64,000 nucleotides of DNA from an uncultured Eubacteriales bacterium. GTDB taxonomy: Bacteria > Bacillota > Clostridia > Oscillospirales > Acutalibacteraceae. Position 1 is the first letter of the stretch, and each line of letters opens with the position of its first letter. The stretch spans positions 186,001-250,000 of the forward strand of contig CAKSLH010000003.1 in assembly GCA_934466515.1 (NCBI GenBank), in the 5' to 3' direction. Shown piece by piece: positions 52,996-61,349 of the stretch. Below the pieces are notes generated by a model, which saw nothing but the letters and a program-made list of their open reading frames with translations, ran no database searches and was not told the origin of the DNA. A program made the translations under genes and the position numbers.

Positions 52996-53556
52996 ATGAG
53001 TACAAAAGAAAAAACGGGGATTTTAACTGTTGCAAATTTTATAACATTTTTAAGAATTTTCGGAACAATAGTTTTGCTTTTTATAAAACCGCTTTCGGTT
53101 CTGTTTTTTGTGATTTATGCCTTTACGGGACTTACCGACGCGCTTGACGGATTTGTCGCAAGAAAAACAGGCACTCAAAGCGATCTCGGCGCAAAGCTTG
53201 ATTCGGTTGCAGATTTGCTGTTCTATACGGTGATGATGATTAAAATTCTTCCCGTTCTTATAAAGGAAATGCCAAAGCTTATATGGCTTTTTGTAGCCTT
53301 GGTGCTTGCGGTAAGGCTTGCTTCTTATCTTGTTGCCGCCTATAAATATCATAGGTTTTCTTCAATGCATACATATCTTAATAAGCTTACCGGAGCGGCG
53401 GTTTTTATTCTTCCCTTTATGCTGATTACACCTGTTAAAACATTCTATGCTTTTTTTGCAGTTTCCTTAGGAATAGCCGCTTCTTTGGAGGAGCTTATAA
53501 TTCATTTTAAAAGCGAAAGCTATAATGCTTCGGTAAAATCACTGATTATGATGTAA
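52996..53556 (+). CDS. CDP-alcohol phosphatidyltransferase (PgsA-like)
   Basis: A 186-residue integral membrane enzyme with the complete catalytic motif D-x2-D-G-x2-A-R-x8-G-x3-D-x3-D in GLTDALDGFVARKTGTQSDLGAKLDSVADL (residues about 46-75) and about five hydrophobic segments. The family makes phosphatidylglycerol phosphate or related lipids; the acceptor alcohol cannot be read from the sequence. RBS GAGGTGA overlaps the end of punA. Confidence 0.85.
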   Translation: MSTKEKTGILTVANFITFLRIFGTIVLLFIKPLSVLFFVIYAFTGLTDALDGFVARKTGTQSDLGAKLDSVADLLFYTVMMIKILPVLIKEMPKLIWLFVALVLAVRLASYLVAAYKYHRFSSMHTYLNKLTGAAVFILPFMLITPVKTFYAFFAVSLGIAASLEELIIHFKSESYNASVKSLIMM

Positions 53557-53561
53557 AAATA

Positions 53562-53592
53562 AAAATCCCGTCTGAATAAGACGGGATTTTTT
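53562..53592. terminator. Bidirectional terminator
   Basis: A perfect 12-bp stem (53562-53573 with 53579-53590), loop GAATA, with A and T runs on both sides, between convergent genes. Confidence 0.9.
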
Positions 53593-53604
53593 ATAAGCTT
53601 ATAT

Positions 53605-54420
53605 TTAGTTTTCGGCAAAGGTTTTCTTTATAAGAACGCTTGATATTATAAGCGTTGCCGAAAGGCTTCCGCTTGCAACGAATGAGGTGAAGCTAGGAAG
53701 CGAAGAAAGCGCCGAAATTCCTGCAAATACACCGAAGGTCATGCACCAACCGGAAGCCGCTTTGCATTTAACCAAAGCGGGAACGCCTGTTTCAACGCTC
53801 TTATACAGCGACTGAACAAACTTGTGAATTGAACGGATTCCTATGCAGTTGAAAATGATTATAACTGCCGCGGCAATCAGGAAAACAAACGCAATTACTA
53901 CCGCCGATAAGGAAAGCAATGAGGTAACAAGATTTCCGTAATTTCCGAATTGTCTGTTTATAAAGTCCGCTAAGCTGTTCGTAAGCTCGGGAACAGAAGC
54001 AAGGTAGGAAACAGCAAAGGCGGAAATAAGGCCCAAAAGAATAAGGAGACCGCTTACAACCCAGTATATAACATAGCTTGCAAAAACCGTTCCGCTAATG
54101 TTACGCATTTTGCCGTGGTCCGCAAAGCCTTTTTTGGCAGAGGAAAAGAGAAGCCAAAGGAAAATTGTCATAAGAATATTTATAATCGGAATATTCTTTG
54201 ACGCAAGCGAAAAGGCTGTATAAACGCTTTCTAAAATGCAGATGCATAAAAACATACTGCTGCTCAGCATTTTATGTACCTTTTCCGTAAAGCTTTCGGC
54301 GGCTGCTGTGTCGGCAGTGATTTCGGCTGAAGTGTCGGCAGTCTCGCCTGCTTTGCTTCCGCAGCTCGGGCAAAAGACGAAATCTTCTTCGCGCTCAAAT
54401 CCGCATTTGTTGCATTTCAT
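53605..54420 (-). CDS. Zinc-ribbon multi-pass membrane protein
   Basis: A 271-residue protein beginning with a zinc ribbon (MKCNKCGFEREEDFVFCPSCGSK, two CxxC pairs). An Ala/Thr-rich linker follows, then about five hydrophobic helices (roughly residues 45-65, 70-90, 110-145, 170-200 and 235-260). Function unknown; such proteins are common in gut Clostridia. ATG 54420 follows AGGGGGT; the longer frame has no RBS. It has its own promoter. Confidence 0.75.
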   Translation of the reverse strand: MKCNKCGFEREEDFVFCPSCGSKAGETADTSAEITADTAAAESFTEKVHKMLSSSMFLCICILESVYTAFSLASKNIPIINILMTIFLWLLFSSAKKGFADHGKMRNISGTVFASYVIYWVVSGLLILLGLISAFAVSYLASVPELTNSLADFINRQFGNYGNLVTSLLSLSAVVIAFVFLIAAAVIIIFNCIGIRSIHKFVQSLYKSVETGVPALVKCKAASGWCMTFGVFAGISALSSLPSFTSFVASGSLSATLIISSVLIKKTFAEN

Positions 54421-54461
54421 AGTTTGATTACCCCCTGAAATATGATTTTTATTATATTTAC

Positions 54462-54490
54462 AGTTTATCAAAACAAATAAATTTTGTCAA
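54462..54490 (-). promoter_or_regulatory. Promoter of the zinc-ribbon protein gene
   Basis: On the minus strand, TTGACA (54490-54485), a 17-base spacer and TAAACT (54467-54462). Confidence 0.6.
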
Positions 54491-54541
54491 TACACTAGAC
54501 ATTTTAATTTATTTAATATATCTTAGTCTCGGTGAATAAAA

Positions 54542-54910
54542 ATGGAAAAGAATTTAACTAACGGAAGCGTATTTAAAACCTTAATTTCCTTCTCGCTTCC
54601 TTTTTTGCTTTCATACTTTTTGCAGACGCTTTACGGAATGGCGGACCTGCTTATAATAGGCATTTATAACGGGGTGGACGCTACAACCGCCGTTTCTGTC
54701 GGCTCGCAGGTTATGCACATGATAACGGTAATGATAGTCGGCCTCGCAATGGGAACTACAGTAAATATCGCTAGGGCGGTAGGCTCACAGGATAAAAAAA
54801 CCACCCTTTTTCCGATGGGACTTGCAACGGCATTAGGCTCGCTTGTATCGGTAATAATATGTATTATCGCCTTTAAAGCAATTCAGAAGAAAAGCGTCAC
54901 TCGCATTTAA
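54542..54910 (+). pseudogene. Truncated MATE-family efflux transporter
   Basis: The 122 residues match the start of a MATE transporter (NGSVFKTLISFSLPFLLSYFLQTLYGMADLLIIG, with GLAMGTTVNIARAVGSQDKK). They cover only about the first three helices of a protein normally near 450 residues long. After FKAIQKKS the frame ends, and the next bases belong to the end of the convergent merR gene. No remaining MATE sequence is found downstream in any frame. A deletion or rearrangement joined the head of the gene to merR. A functional product is unlikely. Confidence 0.8.
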
Positions 54911-55343
54911 TTTGATTTTTAATATTTCTTATTTTTTCGGGAATGTTCTCCTCGGGCATTCCTTTATGTATATCGCAGGTTCCTGCCTTTTTTGCTGTTT
55001 CGTAGTACCAGTGCTTGTATTCTAAAATATCAAGCGTGCCCTCAAGCTCCGCTATTTGCCTTAAAACGGCGCTTCGCTGATTGTCTATGAGCTCAAGCCT
55101 CTGCGAAATCGTTTCGTCTCCTTTAGAGCAGAGGTCCACGAATTTTTTAATATCCTTTATCGGCATTCCTGTTTTTTTTAGGCATTCGATTATTTTAAGC
55201 CACTCGGTGTCGTCATCCGAAAATGTTCTTATGTTTCCCGAGGTCCTTTTAACAAAGGGCAATAGCCCCTCCTTGTCATAAAATCTGAGCGTTGAGGGTG
55301 CAACGCCTATTCTTTTTGCCATTTCTCCTACAGTGTAACTCAT
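54897..55343 (-). CDS. MerR-family transcriptional regulator
   Basis: A 148-residue MerR protein. The winged helix-turn-helix is SYTVGEMAKRIGVAPSTLRFYDKEGLLPFVKRTSGNIRTFSDDD (residues 2-45), followed by KKTGMPIKDIKKFVDLC, a long dimerisation helix (about 78-115), and a short C-terminal end with Cys in GTCDIHKG. It belongs to the YwnD/AdhR-like group that often senses electrophiles or aldehydes. It is divergent from a DXS-like gene whose promoter has the stretched 19-bp spacer typical of MerR targets. The stop overlaps the truncated MATE frame. Confidence 0.9.
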   Translation of the reverse strand: MSYTVGEMAKRIGVAPSTLRFYDKEGLLPFVKRTSGNIRTFSDDDTEWLKIIECLKKTGMPIKDIKKFVDLCSKGDETISQRLELIDNQRSAVLRQIAELEGTLDILEYKHWYYETAKKAGTCDIHKGMPEENIPEKIRNIKNQIKCE

Positions 55344-55381
55344 AGCTTTCTCCCGTTCATAAAAAATTTATAAAAAAGGTC

Positions 55382-55412
55382 TTGACTTAAAGTTAACTTT
55401 AAGTTGTAAAAT
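55382..55412 (+). promoter_or_regulatory. MerR-type promoter with palindromic operator
   Basis: TTGACT (55382-55387) and TAAAAT (55407-55412) are separated by 19 bases. A perfect 20-bp palindrome ACTTAAAGTT/AACTTTAAGT (55385-55404) fills the spacer. MerR proteins activate such over-long promoters by untwisting the DNA. Confidence 0.82.
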
Positions 55413-55454
55413 TATTATAACAAAAAATAAATTAACAGTCAACAGGAGGAAGAA

Positions 55455-57224
55455 ATGTTTAAGCAGTTAAATAAAATAAATTCACCCGAAGATGTTAAAA
55501 AGCTTGATTTTTCTGAGCTTGAAGTGCTTGCCTCGGATATCAGAGAAGCACTTTTAAAAAAGCTCAGTATTCACGGAGGCCATTTCGGACCGAATTTCGG
55601 CATGGTCGAGGCTATAATCGCGCTTCATTATGTGTTTGAGTCTCCTAAGGATAAGATAGTTTTCGATGTTTCCCACCAAAGCTATCCTCATAAAATTCTT
55701 ACAGGCAGGAAGGACGCTTTTATTGACGAGGATAAATATGACGATGTTTCGGGCTATACCGATTTTACCGAAAGCGGCCATGATTTTTTCAGAATAGGCC
55801 ACACCTCGACCTCTGTAAGCCTTGCGTCGGGTCTTGCAAAGGCAAGAGATTTAAAAAATGAAAGCTATAATGTTATCGCCGTTATCGGGGACGGCTCTCT
55901 TTCAGGCGGAGAGGCGCTTGAGGGGCTTGATTTTGCAGGCGAGCAGAAAACAAACTTTATCGTTTTGGTTAATGATAACGATATGTCTATAGCCGAAAAT
56001 CACGGCGGACTTTATAAGAATTTAAAGGCTCTTCGTGAAAGCAACGGAAAATGCGAATGCAATCTGTTTAAATCCTTGGGTCTTGACTATAAATATGTAG
56101 GATACGGAAACGATATTCCCTCGCTTGTTAATGTCTTTAAAGAGGTTAAGGATATAGATCATCCTATAGTTGTTCATATCAACACCTTAAAGGGCAAGGG
56201 CTATAAGCCTGCCGAAGTCAATAAGGAAAACTGGCACTGGACGATGCCGTTTGATATCGAAACGGGTAAACCTAAATTTTCCTTTGACGGCGAGGATTAC
56301 GGCACCTTAACTGCCGATTTTCTTCTTAAAAAGATGAAAGCCGACCCGACCGTAACCGCAATTGTTGCGGGTGTTCCTACAAATATCGGCTTTACTAAGG
56401 ATAAAAGGGAAGAGGCAGGCAAGCAGTTTATAGATGTCGGAATTGCCGAGGAGCATGCAATAGCTTTAGCCTCGGGAATTGCCAAAAACGGCGGAAAGCC
56501 TGTTTTTGCCACCCATTCAAGCTTTATGCAAAGAACATTTGACCAGCTGTCTCAGGATCTTTGCATAAATAAAAGCCCTGCAACGGTAATTGTTAATACC
56601 GCCTCTGTTTTCGGGCTTAATGATATAACGCATTTGGGTCTTTATGATATCCCGCTTATCTCAAATATTCCAGAAATGGTTTATCTCGCGCCAACCTCAA
56701 AGCAAGAATATTTCGCTATGCTTGATTGGAGTATTGAGCAGACCGAGCACCCTGTCGCTATAAGAGTTCCGTGCAACGGTGTGATTTCCGATTTGAGAAA
56801 AGCCGACACCGATTATTCAAAACTTAATAAATTCAAAACCGAAATTGAGGGCAGCGAGGTCGCGGTAATAGCGCTGGGAGATTTTTATCAGCTCGGCGAA
56901 GATGTGATAAAGCAGTTAAAAGAAGAGCTTAATATAAATGCCACTCTTATCAATCCGAGATTTATCACCGGAATTGATAAGGAACTGTTAGATGGGCTTA
57001 AAGCTAATCATAAAGCCGTTATAACCTTGGAGGACGGAATAAAGGACGGCGGCTTCGGAGAAAAAATAGCCGAGTTTTATTCCGACAGCGAAATGTCAGT
57101 TAAGGTCTACGGAATAAAGAAAGCCTTTTATGACAGGTTTAACCCTGCTGAGCTTTTAAAGGAAAACAGACTTACAACAGAACAGATAACCGAGGACATT
57201 AAAAACCTTTTAAAAGGAGAATAA
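55455..57224 (+). CDS. 1-Deoxy-D-xylulose-5-phosphate synthase-like transketolase
   Basis: A 589-residue thiamine-diphosphate enzyme of the DXS family. INSPEDVKKLDFSELEVLASDIR and KILTGRKDAF at the N-terminus, GHTSTSVSLASGLA, GDGSLSGGEALEGLDFAGE (ThDP/Mg motif), the pyrimidine-domain VGIAEEHAIALASGIA and a C-terminal transketolase domain are visible. It is about 40 residues shorter than standard DXS and has SHQSYPHK where GHQAYPHK is usual, so it may be a paralog rather than the housekeeping enzyme. It is the first gene of a MerR-controlled pair with a flavodoxin, 2 bases apart. Confidence 0.8.
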   Translation: MFKQLNKINSPEDVKKLDFSELEVLASDIREALLKKLSIHGGHFGPNFGMVEAIIALHYVFESPKDKIVFDVSHQSYPHKILTGRKDAFIDEDKYDDVSGYTDFTESGHDFFRIGHTSTSVSLASGLAKARDLKNESYNVIAVIGDGSLSGGEALEGLDFAGEQKTNFIVLVNDNDMSIAENHGGLYKNLKALRESNGKCECNLFKSLGLDYKYVGYGNDIPSLVNVFKEVKDIDHPIVVHINTLKGKGYKPAEVNKENWHWTMPFDIETGKPKFSFDGEDYGTLTADFLLKKMKADPTVTAIVAGVPTNIGFTKDKREEAGKQFIDVGIAEEHAIALASGIAKNGGKPVFATHSSFMQRTFDQLSQDLCINKSPATVIVNTASVFGLNDITHLGLYDIPLISNIPEMVYLAPTSKQEYFAMLDWSIEQTEHPVAIRVPCNGVISDLRKADTDYSKLNKFKTEIEGSEVAVIALGDFYQLGEDVIKQLKEELNINATLINPRFITGIDKELLDGLKANHKAVITLEDGIKDGGFGEKIAEFYSDSEMSVKVYGIKKAFYDRFNPAELLKENRLTTEQITEDIKNLLKGE

Positions 57225-57226
57225 AA

Positions 57227-57697
57227 ATGAAGCCTGTAGTTATTTATTATTCATATTCGGGAAATACAAAAAGTATAGCCGAAAAATTTAAAGAAAGCCT
57301 TGATTGCGATATTTTTGAAATCGAAACCGTAACACCGTATACCGGTGATTATAACGCAGTCGTCGATCAGGGCAAGGAAGAGGTTGAGAGCGCCTTTATG
57401 CCGGAAATTAAACCGCTTGCGGTCGATTTAAGCAAATATGATACCGTAATTTTGGGTATGCCCGTCTGGTGGTATACCTATGCGCCGGCAGTAAAAACCT
57501 TTCTTAACAGTTTTGACCTTTCCGGCAAAACGCTCTATCCTTTTGCTACAAACGGCGGCTGGCTCGGACATACCTTTAAGGATTTAAAAAAGGAATGTAA
57601 AGCTGATGTCAAGGACGGGCTCAATATCCGTTTTAACGGCAAAAATTCAAGAACAAACGAAAAAGAAATTGAAGCTTATATAAACTCAATCACATAA
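57227..57697 (+). CDS. Flavodoxin-family protein
   Basis: A 156-residue flavodoxin fold. The FMN phosphate loop YYSYSGNTKSIAEKF lies at residues 7-21, the first isoalloxazine-side loop LGMPVWWYTYAPAVKTFL near 84, and NGGWLGHTFKDLKKE near 109. It is a soluble electron carrier or FMN-dependent reductase. Its start is 2 bases after the DXS-like gene, RBS AAAGGAG, so both respond to the MerR regulator. It could supply electrons to isoprenoid enzymes (IspG/IspH) or act in stress defence; both are inferences. Confidence 0.85.
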   Translation: MKPVVIYYSYSGNTKSIAEKFKESLDCDIFEIETVTPYTGDYNAVVDQGKEEVESAFMPEIKPLAVDLSKYDTVILGMPVWWYTYAPAVKTFLNSFDLSGKTLYPFATNGGWLGHTFKDLKKECKADVKDGLNIRFNGKNSRTNEKEIEAYINSIT

Positions 57698-57711
57698 TTT
57701 AAAAAATTGAT

Positions 57712-57740
57712 TTGATTTTTAAAAAGTGTGATGTTATAAT
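57712..57740 (+). promoter_or_regulatory. Promoter of the DUF1003 gene
   Basis: TTGATT (57712-57717), a 17-base spacer and TATAAT (57735-57740). Confidence 0.65.
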
Positions 57741-57797
57741 ACCTTTAGATTTGAATTTGCCTGAAACGGCGTAATTGTAAAATTTAAAGGTGATAAT

Positions 57798-58292
57798 ATG
57801 AGAAGCGAAAGAAGCAAAATAGTAAGAGAGCTTTTAAAGATTACAGATAAAGAATTTTCGGATGAAGAGCTTATCCACCAATTGGTTTCAACAAAGGTTA
57901 CAGAAAATTCCGAAGCCGAAAAAAAGCGTACCTTTGGGCAAAAAGCGTCAGACGCGGTCGCAAAATTTGCTGGAAGCTGGGCGTTTATATTCAGCTTTAT
58001 AGCCGTAATGATAATTTGGATGGCACTAAATATATTTATGGGTTCAAAAGCGTTTGACGCTTATCCGTTTATTCTTTTAAACCTTGTTCTGTCGTGTATT
58101 GCTGCGGTTCAGGCGCCACTGATTATGATGAGCCAGAACAGGCAGGAGGCTAAGGACAGGCAAAGAGCCGAAAACGATTATAGGGTCAATCTTAAAAACG
58201 AGCTTATAATCGATGATATTCATAAGAAGCTTGACAAAATTCTTGAAAATCAGGAAAAGCTCAGTAAAAGAATCGAAAAGCTTGAAAAATAA
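57798..58292 (+). CDS. DUF1003 membrane protein
   Basis: A 164-residue protein of the DUF1003 family. It has a charged cytoplasmic N-terminus, two transmembrane helices (about 60-80 and 92-112) with the family pattern GSWAFIFSFIAVMIIWMALN and AYPFILLNLVLSCIAAVQAPLIMMSQNRQ, then a charged coiled-coil tail (about 118-164). The family is widespread and of unknown function. It has its own promoter and terminator. Confidence 0.88.
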   Translation: MRSERSKIVRELLKITDKEFSDEELIHQLVSTKVTENSEAEKKRTFGQKASDAVAKFAGSWAFIFSFIAVMIIWMALNIFMGSKAFDAYPFILLNLVLSCIAAVQAPLIMMSQNRQEAKDRQRAENDYRVNLKNELIIDDIHKKLDKILENQEKLSKRIEKLEK

Positions 58293-58318
58293 AAAAATCG
58301 CCGAAAGGCGATTTTTTT
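58293..58318. terminator. Terminator after the DUF1003 gene
   Basis: ATCGCC/GGCGAT around a GAAA tetraloop, extended by A's and T's on both sides. It serves convergent genes. Confidence 0.85.
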
Positions 58319-58321
58319 ATT

Positions 58322-59713
58322 TTATAAGATACCAACCGAAAAGAAGAAAGAAATAAAGCATGGACCGGCATAAAGTAAAAATGCGAGCCAAAGTCTCAGT
58401 CTTAAAAGCCAGACATTATATTCTCCGTCATCATAGCTTAAATCTTCTAAAGCAAACTTCGGATGTTTAAATACGAAGAATGAAAGAAGAACAACAAATA
58501 AAACTGCAAGCATCATATTTTTGCCGGGATTGGGATAAAATTCACATGCAAAACGGCTTATTGCATTGCCGCCGAATATTTTACCGAGAATTCCGTACCT
58601 CATAGTCTGGCTGTCAACGTTTCCTGTCCAGTGGGTTAAAACAACGGCATAAAACGCATAGGTATAAAGGCAGTCGAGCCACAGGAATTTTTTGGTGTTT
58701 TTGTTGAAAGAAGCGCTTATTACCCAAAACGGCGCACCGAATAAAAGCCACTGGGGATGCCATGTCATAAGCGCAAACTGTGCAAAGCAAATTCCGCAGC
58801 TAAGATAAAATCCCCATTTGATCAGGTCCTGAGTATCCTTAGGTTTTACAAAATAAGCCCAGATAACTATAAACATAACAAGAATCTGGAAATAGCTTAC
58901 CGACCCGAGAATTGTAGTAAAATCTTCTTGAGAAACATAGGTTAAAGCTCCGAAACCGAAAACTCCGTCTCTGAAACCTTTTGAGGGATAAAAGCAGGCT
59001 ATTTCTATAATAAGAAGCCACAAGGAACATAATCCGTATTTAGCAATGTCAATTACGCGTTTTTCTTTTAAGAGCAAAAATACAAGGAATATAAGAATAG
59101 CATAGTATTTAAATGTAATTGCCACGCCGAAAGATATACAAAAAAGCCATTTATCAAATTTTTTATTTCTGAAGAAAAAATAAAGACCTAAAACCATGAA
59201 AAACACAGTAAATATATCATACTGAGAAAATATAAACTGATTGAAAAACGCAACAGGAAGCGTCACAAAAGAAGCCGCGCATATTTTACTTTTATTTTTA
59301 GACATTCCGATTATAACTGCGAGTTTATAAATAAACAATGCGGTTATAAAGAAAAAGCAAGTTGGCAGAAGCTTATACCACATATTATAAATAAAATGTG
59401 AGGTCATCAAGGTTTCAGGTGCTGCAAAACCTAAAATTTTAAGCGGCAGCAGCCAAACGGCGAAAAACAAAAATGTTGTAGGAAGATAAGTCGCTCCGTT
59501 GTCTCCCGTCCATTTTTGCAAAACATCATAGTAATTAAAAAAATTGCTGTTATAAAACTGCCATGCGCGGTTTCCGGTGACTAAAATATCACCCTGCATA
59601 AATACAAGATAGCAAAATACAGCGATTATTCCGAAAATAATATAATCGGCAATATAAATTTTGTTATCAGCTCTTTTTAATGCTGCAAAAAGCTTATTAT
59701 CTTTCATTTTCAA
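58322..59713 (-). CDS. Multi-pass GT-C-like membrane glycosyltransferase (putative)
   Basis: A 463-residue, very hydrophobic protein with about ten to twelve membrane helices. The overall shape, with an N-terminal helix followed by a polar loop and SQYDIFTVFFMVLGLYFF in the middle, resembles polyprenol-phosphate-mannose-dependent GT-C transferases (DUF2029-like). No diagnostic catalytic motif can be named. It would act at the membrane on cell-envelope sugars. It is a single gene, convergent with the DUF1003 gene. Confidence 0.55.
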   Translation of the reverse strand: MKMKDNKLFAALKRADNKIYIADYIIFGIIAVFCYLVFMQGDILVTGNRAWQFYNSNFFNYYDVLQKWTGDNGATYLPTTFLFFAVWLLPLKILGFAAPETLMTSHFIYNMWYKLLPTCFFFITALFIYKLAVIIGMSKNKSKICAASFVTLPVAFFNQFIFSQYDIFTVFFMVLGLYFFFRNKKFDKWLFCISFGVAITFKYYAILIFLVFLLLKEKRVIDIAKYGLCSLWLLIIEIACFYPSKGFRDGVFGFGALTYVSQEDFTTILGSVSYFQILVMFIVIWAYFVKPKDTQDLIKWGFYLSCGICFAQFALMTWHPQWLLFGAPFWVISASFNKNTKKFLWLDCLYTYAFYAVVLTHWTGNVDSQTMRYGILGKIFGGNAISRFACEFYPNPGKNMMLAVLFVVLLSFFVFKHPKFALEDLSYDDGEYNVWLLRLRLWLAFLLYAGPCFISFFFSVGIL

Positions 59714-59790
59714 ACTCCTTTAATAATATAAAATAATTATATATTATCGAAAAAATAAAGTCAAGAAAATATAAGATATAAAACTTTTTG

Positions 59791-59818
59791 TTGAATTTTA
59801 AAAAAAATCTGATATAAT
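59791..59818 (+). promoter_or_regulatory. Promoter of the riboswitch-oadB transcript
   Basis: TTGAAT (59791-59796), a 16-base spacer and TATAAT (59813-59818). Confidence 0.7.
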
Positions 59819-59848
59819 AATATTGAAATAGAAAAATAATTTTCTTGT

Positions 59849-59977
59849 AAAAGGGAGTAATCGGCGAAAGCTTTTGCTTTCGTGTCTTTGGCGTCAGTAC
59901 GGCTTTTTTGCCCGCTTAAGACTTAAATGTTGAGACTTTTACCGAGGCTTTTTAAGCCTGCGGTAAAGGTCTTTTTT
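59849..59977 (+). promoter_or_regulatory. yybP-ykoY (manganese-sensing type) riboswitch with terminator
   Basis: The element begins AAAAGGGAGTA and contains a side hairpin CGAAAGC-TTTT-GCTTTCG, a stem GTCTT...AAGAC enclosing GCGTCAGTACGGC, then ATGTTGAGACTTTTACCGAGGC. These match the conserved blocks of the yybP-ykoY class. AAAAG (59849-59853) pairs with CTTTT (59936-59940) to close the aptamer. The same CTTTT also forms part of a strong terminator (59934-59944 with 59961-59971) followed by T's. Ligand binding would therefore favour read-through, as in the known Mn2+-ON class. Confidence 0.87.
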
Positions 59978-60017
59978 ATTTTTTTAAAAGGATAAGTTCT
60001 TTAAAAGGAGAAATTTT

Positions 60018-61145
60018 ATGTCAGAACTGTTTTCAAATGTGCTCAATATCACTTGGCAGCAGGCGGTTATGTGGGTGATAGGCGGAATTCTTATTTATCT
60101 TGCGATAAAAAAGGATATGGAGCCGTCATTGCTGCTGCCTATGGGCTTCGGCGCGATTTTAGTAAATCTTCCGCTTTCGGGAGCGGTAACGCAGATTTAT
60201 GATAAGGTTAAAGAGGTCGGCGTTATAGATGTGCTGTTTAACGCAGGCATAGCAAATGAGCTTTTCCCTCTTCTGCTTTTTGTCGGAATAGGAGCTATGA
60301 TTGATTTCGGACCGCTTCTTTCAAATCCGAAGCTTATGATTTTCGGCGCGGCGGCGCAATTCGGCATTTTTATGACCTTATCTCTTGCGGCGCTTTTAGG
60401 TTTTGATTTAAAGGATGCGGCTTCTATCGGAATTATCGGTGCTGCGGACGGACCTACATCTATATTCGTAGCCCAGTATTTCAATTCGAAATATATCGGT
60501 GCGATAATGGTTGCCGCTTATTCTTATATGGCTCTAGTTCCGCTTGTTCAGCCGCCTGTAATTAAGCTTTTGACAACAAAAAAAGAACGCCTTATAAGAA
60601 TGCCTTATAAGCAGCGCTCGATTTCAAAAACCGCAAAAATTCTTTTCCCTATAATTATAACTATGATTACGGGAATAATTTCGCCGAGAAGCGTCGCTTT
60701 AATAGGCTTTTTAATGTTCGGAAATCTTATAAGGGAGTGCGGAGTTCTCGATTCGCTTTCCGATACCGCTCAAAAGGTGCTTGCAAATCTTATCACCCTT
60801 TTCTTAGGGATTACAATTGCGACAAAAATGCAGGCAAAATATTTCCTCACAAAGGAAACTCTGCTTATAATCCTTTTAGGTCTTTTCGCCTTTATTTTCG
60901 ATACGGCAGGCGGAGTTGTTTTTGCAAAAATATTAAATCTTTTCCTGCCCCGTGATAAAAAAATAAATCCGATGATAGGTGCCGCGGGAATTTCGGCTTT
61001 CCCGATGAGCGCAAGAGTCGTTCATAAAATGGGACTTAAGGAAGACCCTCAGAACTTCCTGCTTATGCACTCTGTCGGAGTTAATGTTTCGGGTCAGATT
61101 GCGTCGGTCATCGCAGGCGGACTGATATTAAATCTCTTAGGTTAA
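60018..61145 (+). CDS. Sodium-pump decarboxylase beta subunit (OadB/GcdB/MmdB family)
   Basis: A 375-residue membrane protein of the OadB/GcdB/MmdB family, the Na+-translocating subunit of biotin-dependent decarboxylases. GAADGPTSIFVAQ with the conserved Asp (about residue 144), FDTAGGVVFAKILN and GAAGISAFPMSARVVHKMG are family blocks, and about ten helices are visible. No alpha (carboxyltransferase), biotin-carrier or acyl-CoA subunit gene is nearby; only a gamma-like small gene follows. Control by a manganese-type riboswitch suggests a role in cation transport, which is inferred. Confidence 0.9.
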   Translation: MSELFSNVLNITWQQAVMWVIGGILIYLAIKKDMEPSLLLPMGFGAILVNLPLSGAVTQIYDKVKEVGVIDVLFNAGIANELFPLLLFVGIGAMIDFGPLLSNPKLMIFGAAAQFGIFMTLSLAALLGFDLKDAASIGIIGAADGPTSIFVAQYFNSKYIGAIMVAAYSYMALVPLVQPPVIKLLTTKKERLIRMPYKQRSISKTAKILFPIIITMITGIISPRSVALIGFLMFGNLIRECGVLDSLSDTAQKVLANLITLFLGITIATKMQAKYFLTKETLLIILLGLFAFIFDTAGGVVFAKILNLFLPRDKKINPMIGAAGISAFPMSARVVHKMGLKEDPQNFLLMHSVGVNVSGQIASVIAGGLILNLLG

Positions 61146-61166
61146 TGAGAAAACAAGGAGAAAATT

Positions 61167-61301
61167 ATGAATCTTGATTATAATGCGTTTTTAAAAACAC
61201 TTCCCGTTATGGGCAAAGGAATGGCGGGAATATTTATCGTAACCGTTGTTATCATTGCGGTAATGCTTATTTTAACCTCGGTTTTTAAAGCCAAAAAATA
61301 A
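61167..61301 (+). CDS. Small single-helix protein, OadG-like gamma subunit
   Basis: A 44-residue protein, MNLDYNAFLKTLPVMGKGMAG followed by one membrane helix (about 21-38) and a basic end (KAKK). Size, position right after the beta subunit (21 bases) and RBS CAAGGAG match the OadG/gamma subunits that stabilise decarboxylase sodium pumps. It lacks the Pro/Ala linker of longer gamma subunits. Confidence 0.7.
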   Translation: MNLDYNAFLKTLPVMGKGMAGIFIVTVVIIAVMLILTSVFKAKK

Positions 61302-61310
61302 AGAAATTAA

Positions 61311-61349
61311 AATTCCGTGATTTCATTTGAAATCACGGAATTTTTTTAG
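61311..61349. terminator. Bidirectional terminator between the oadG-like gene and corC
   Basis: A perfect 14-bp stem (61311-61324 with 61329-61342), loop ATTT, with a T-run on the plus strand. Confidence 0.9.
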
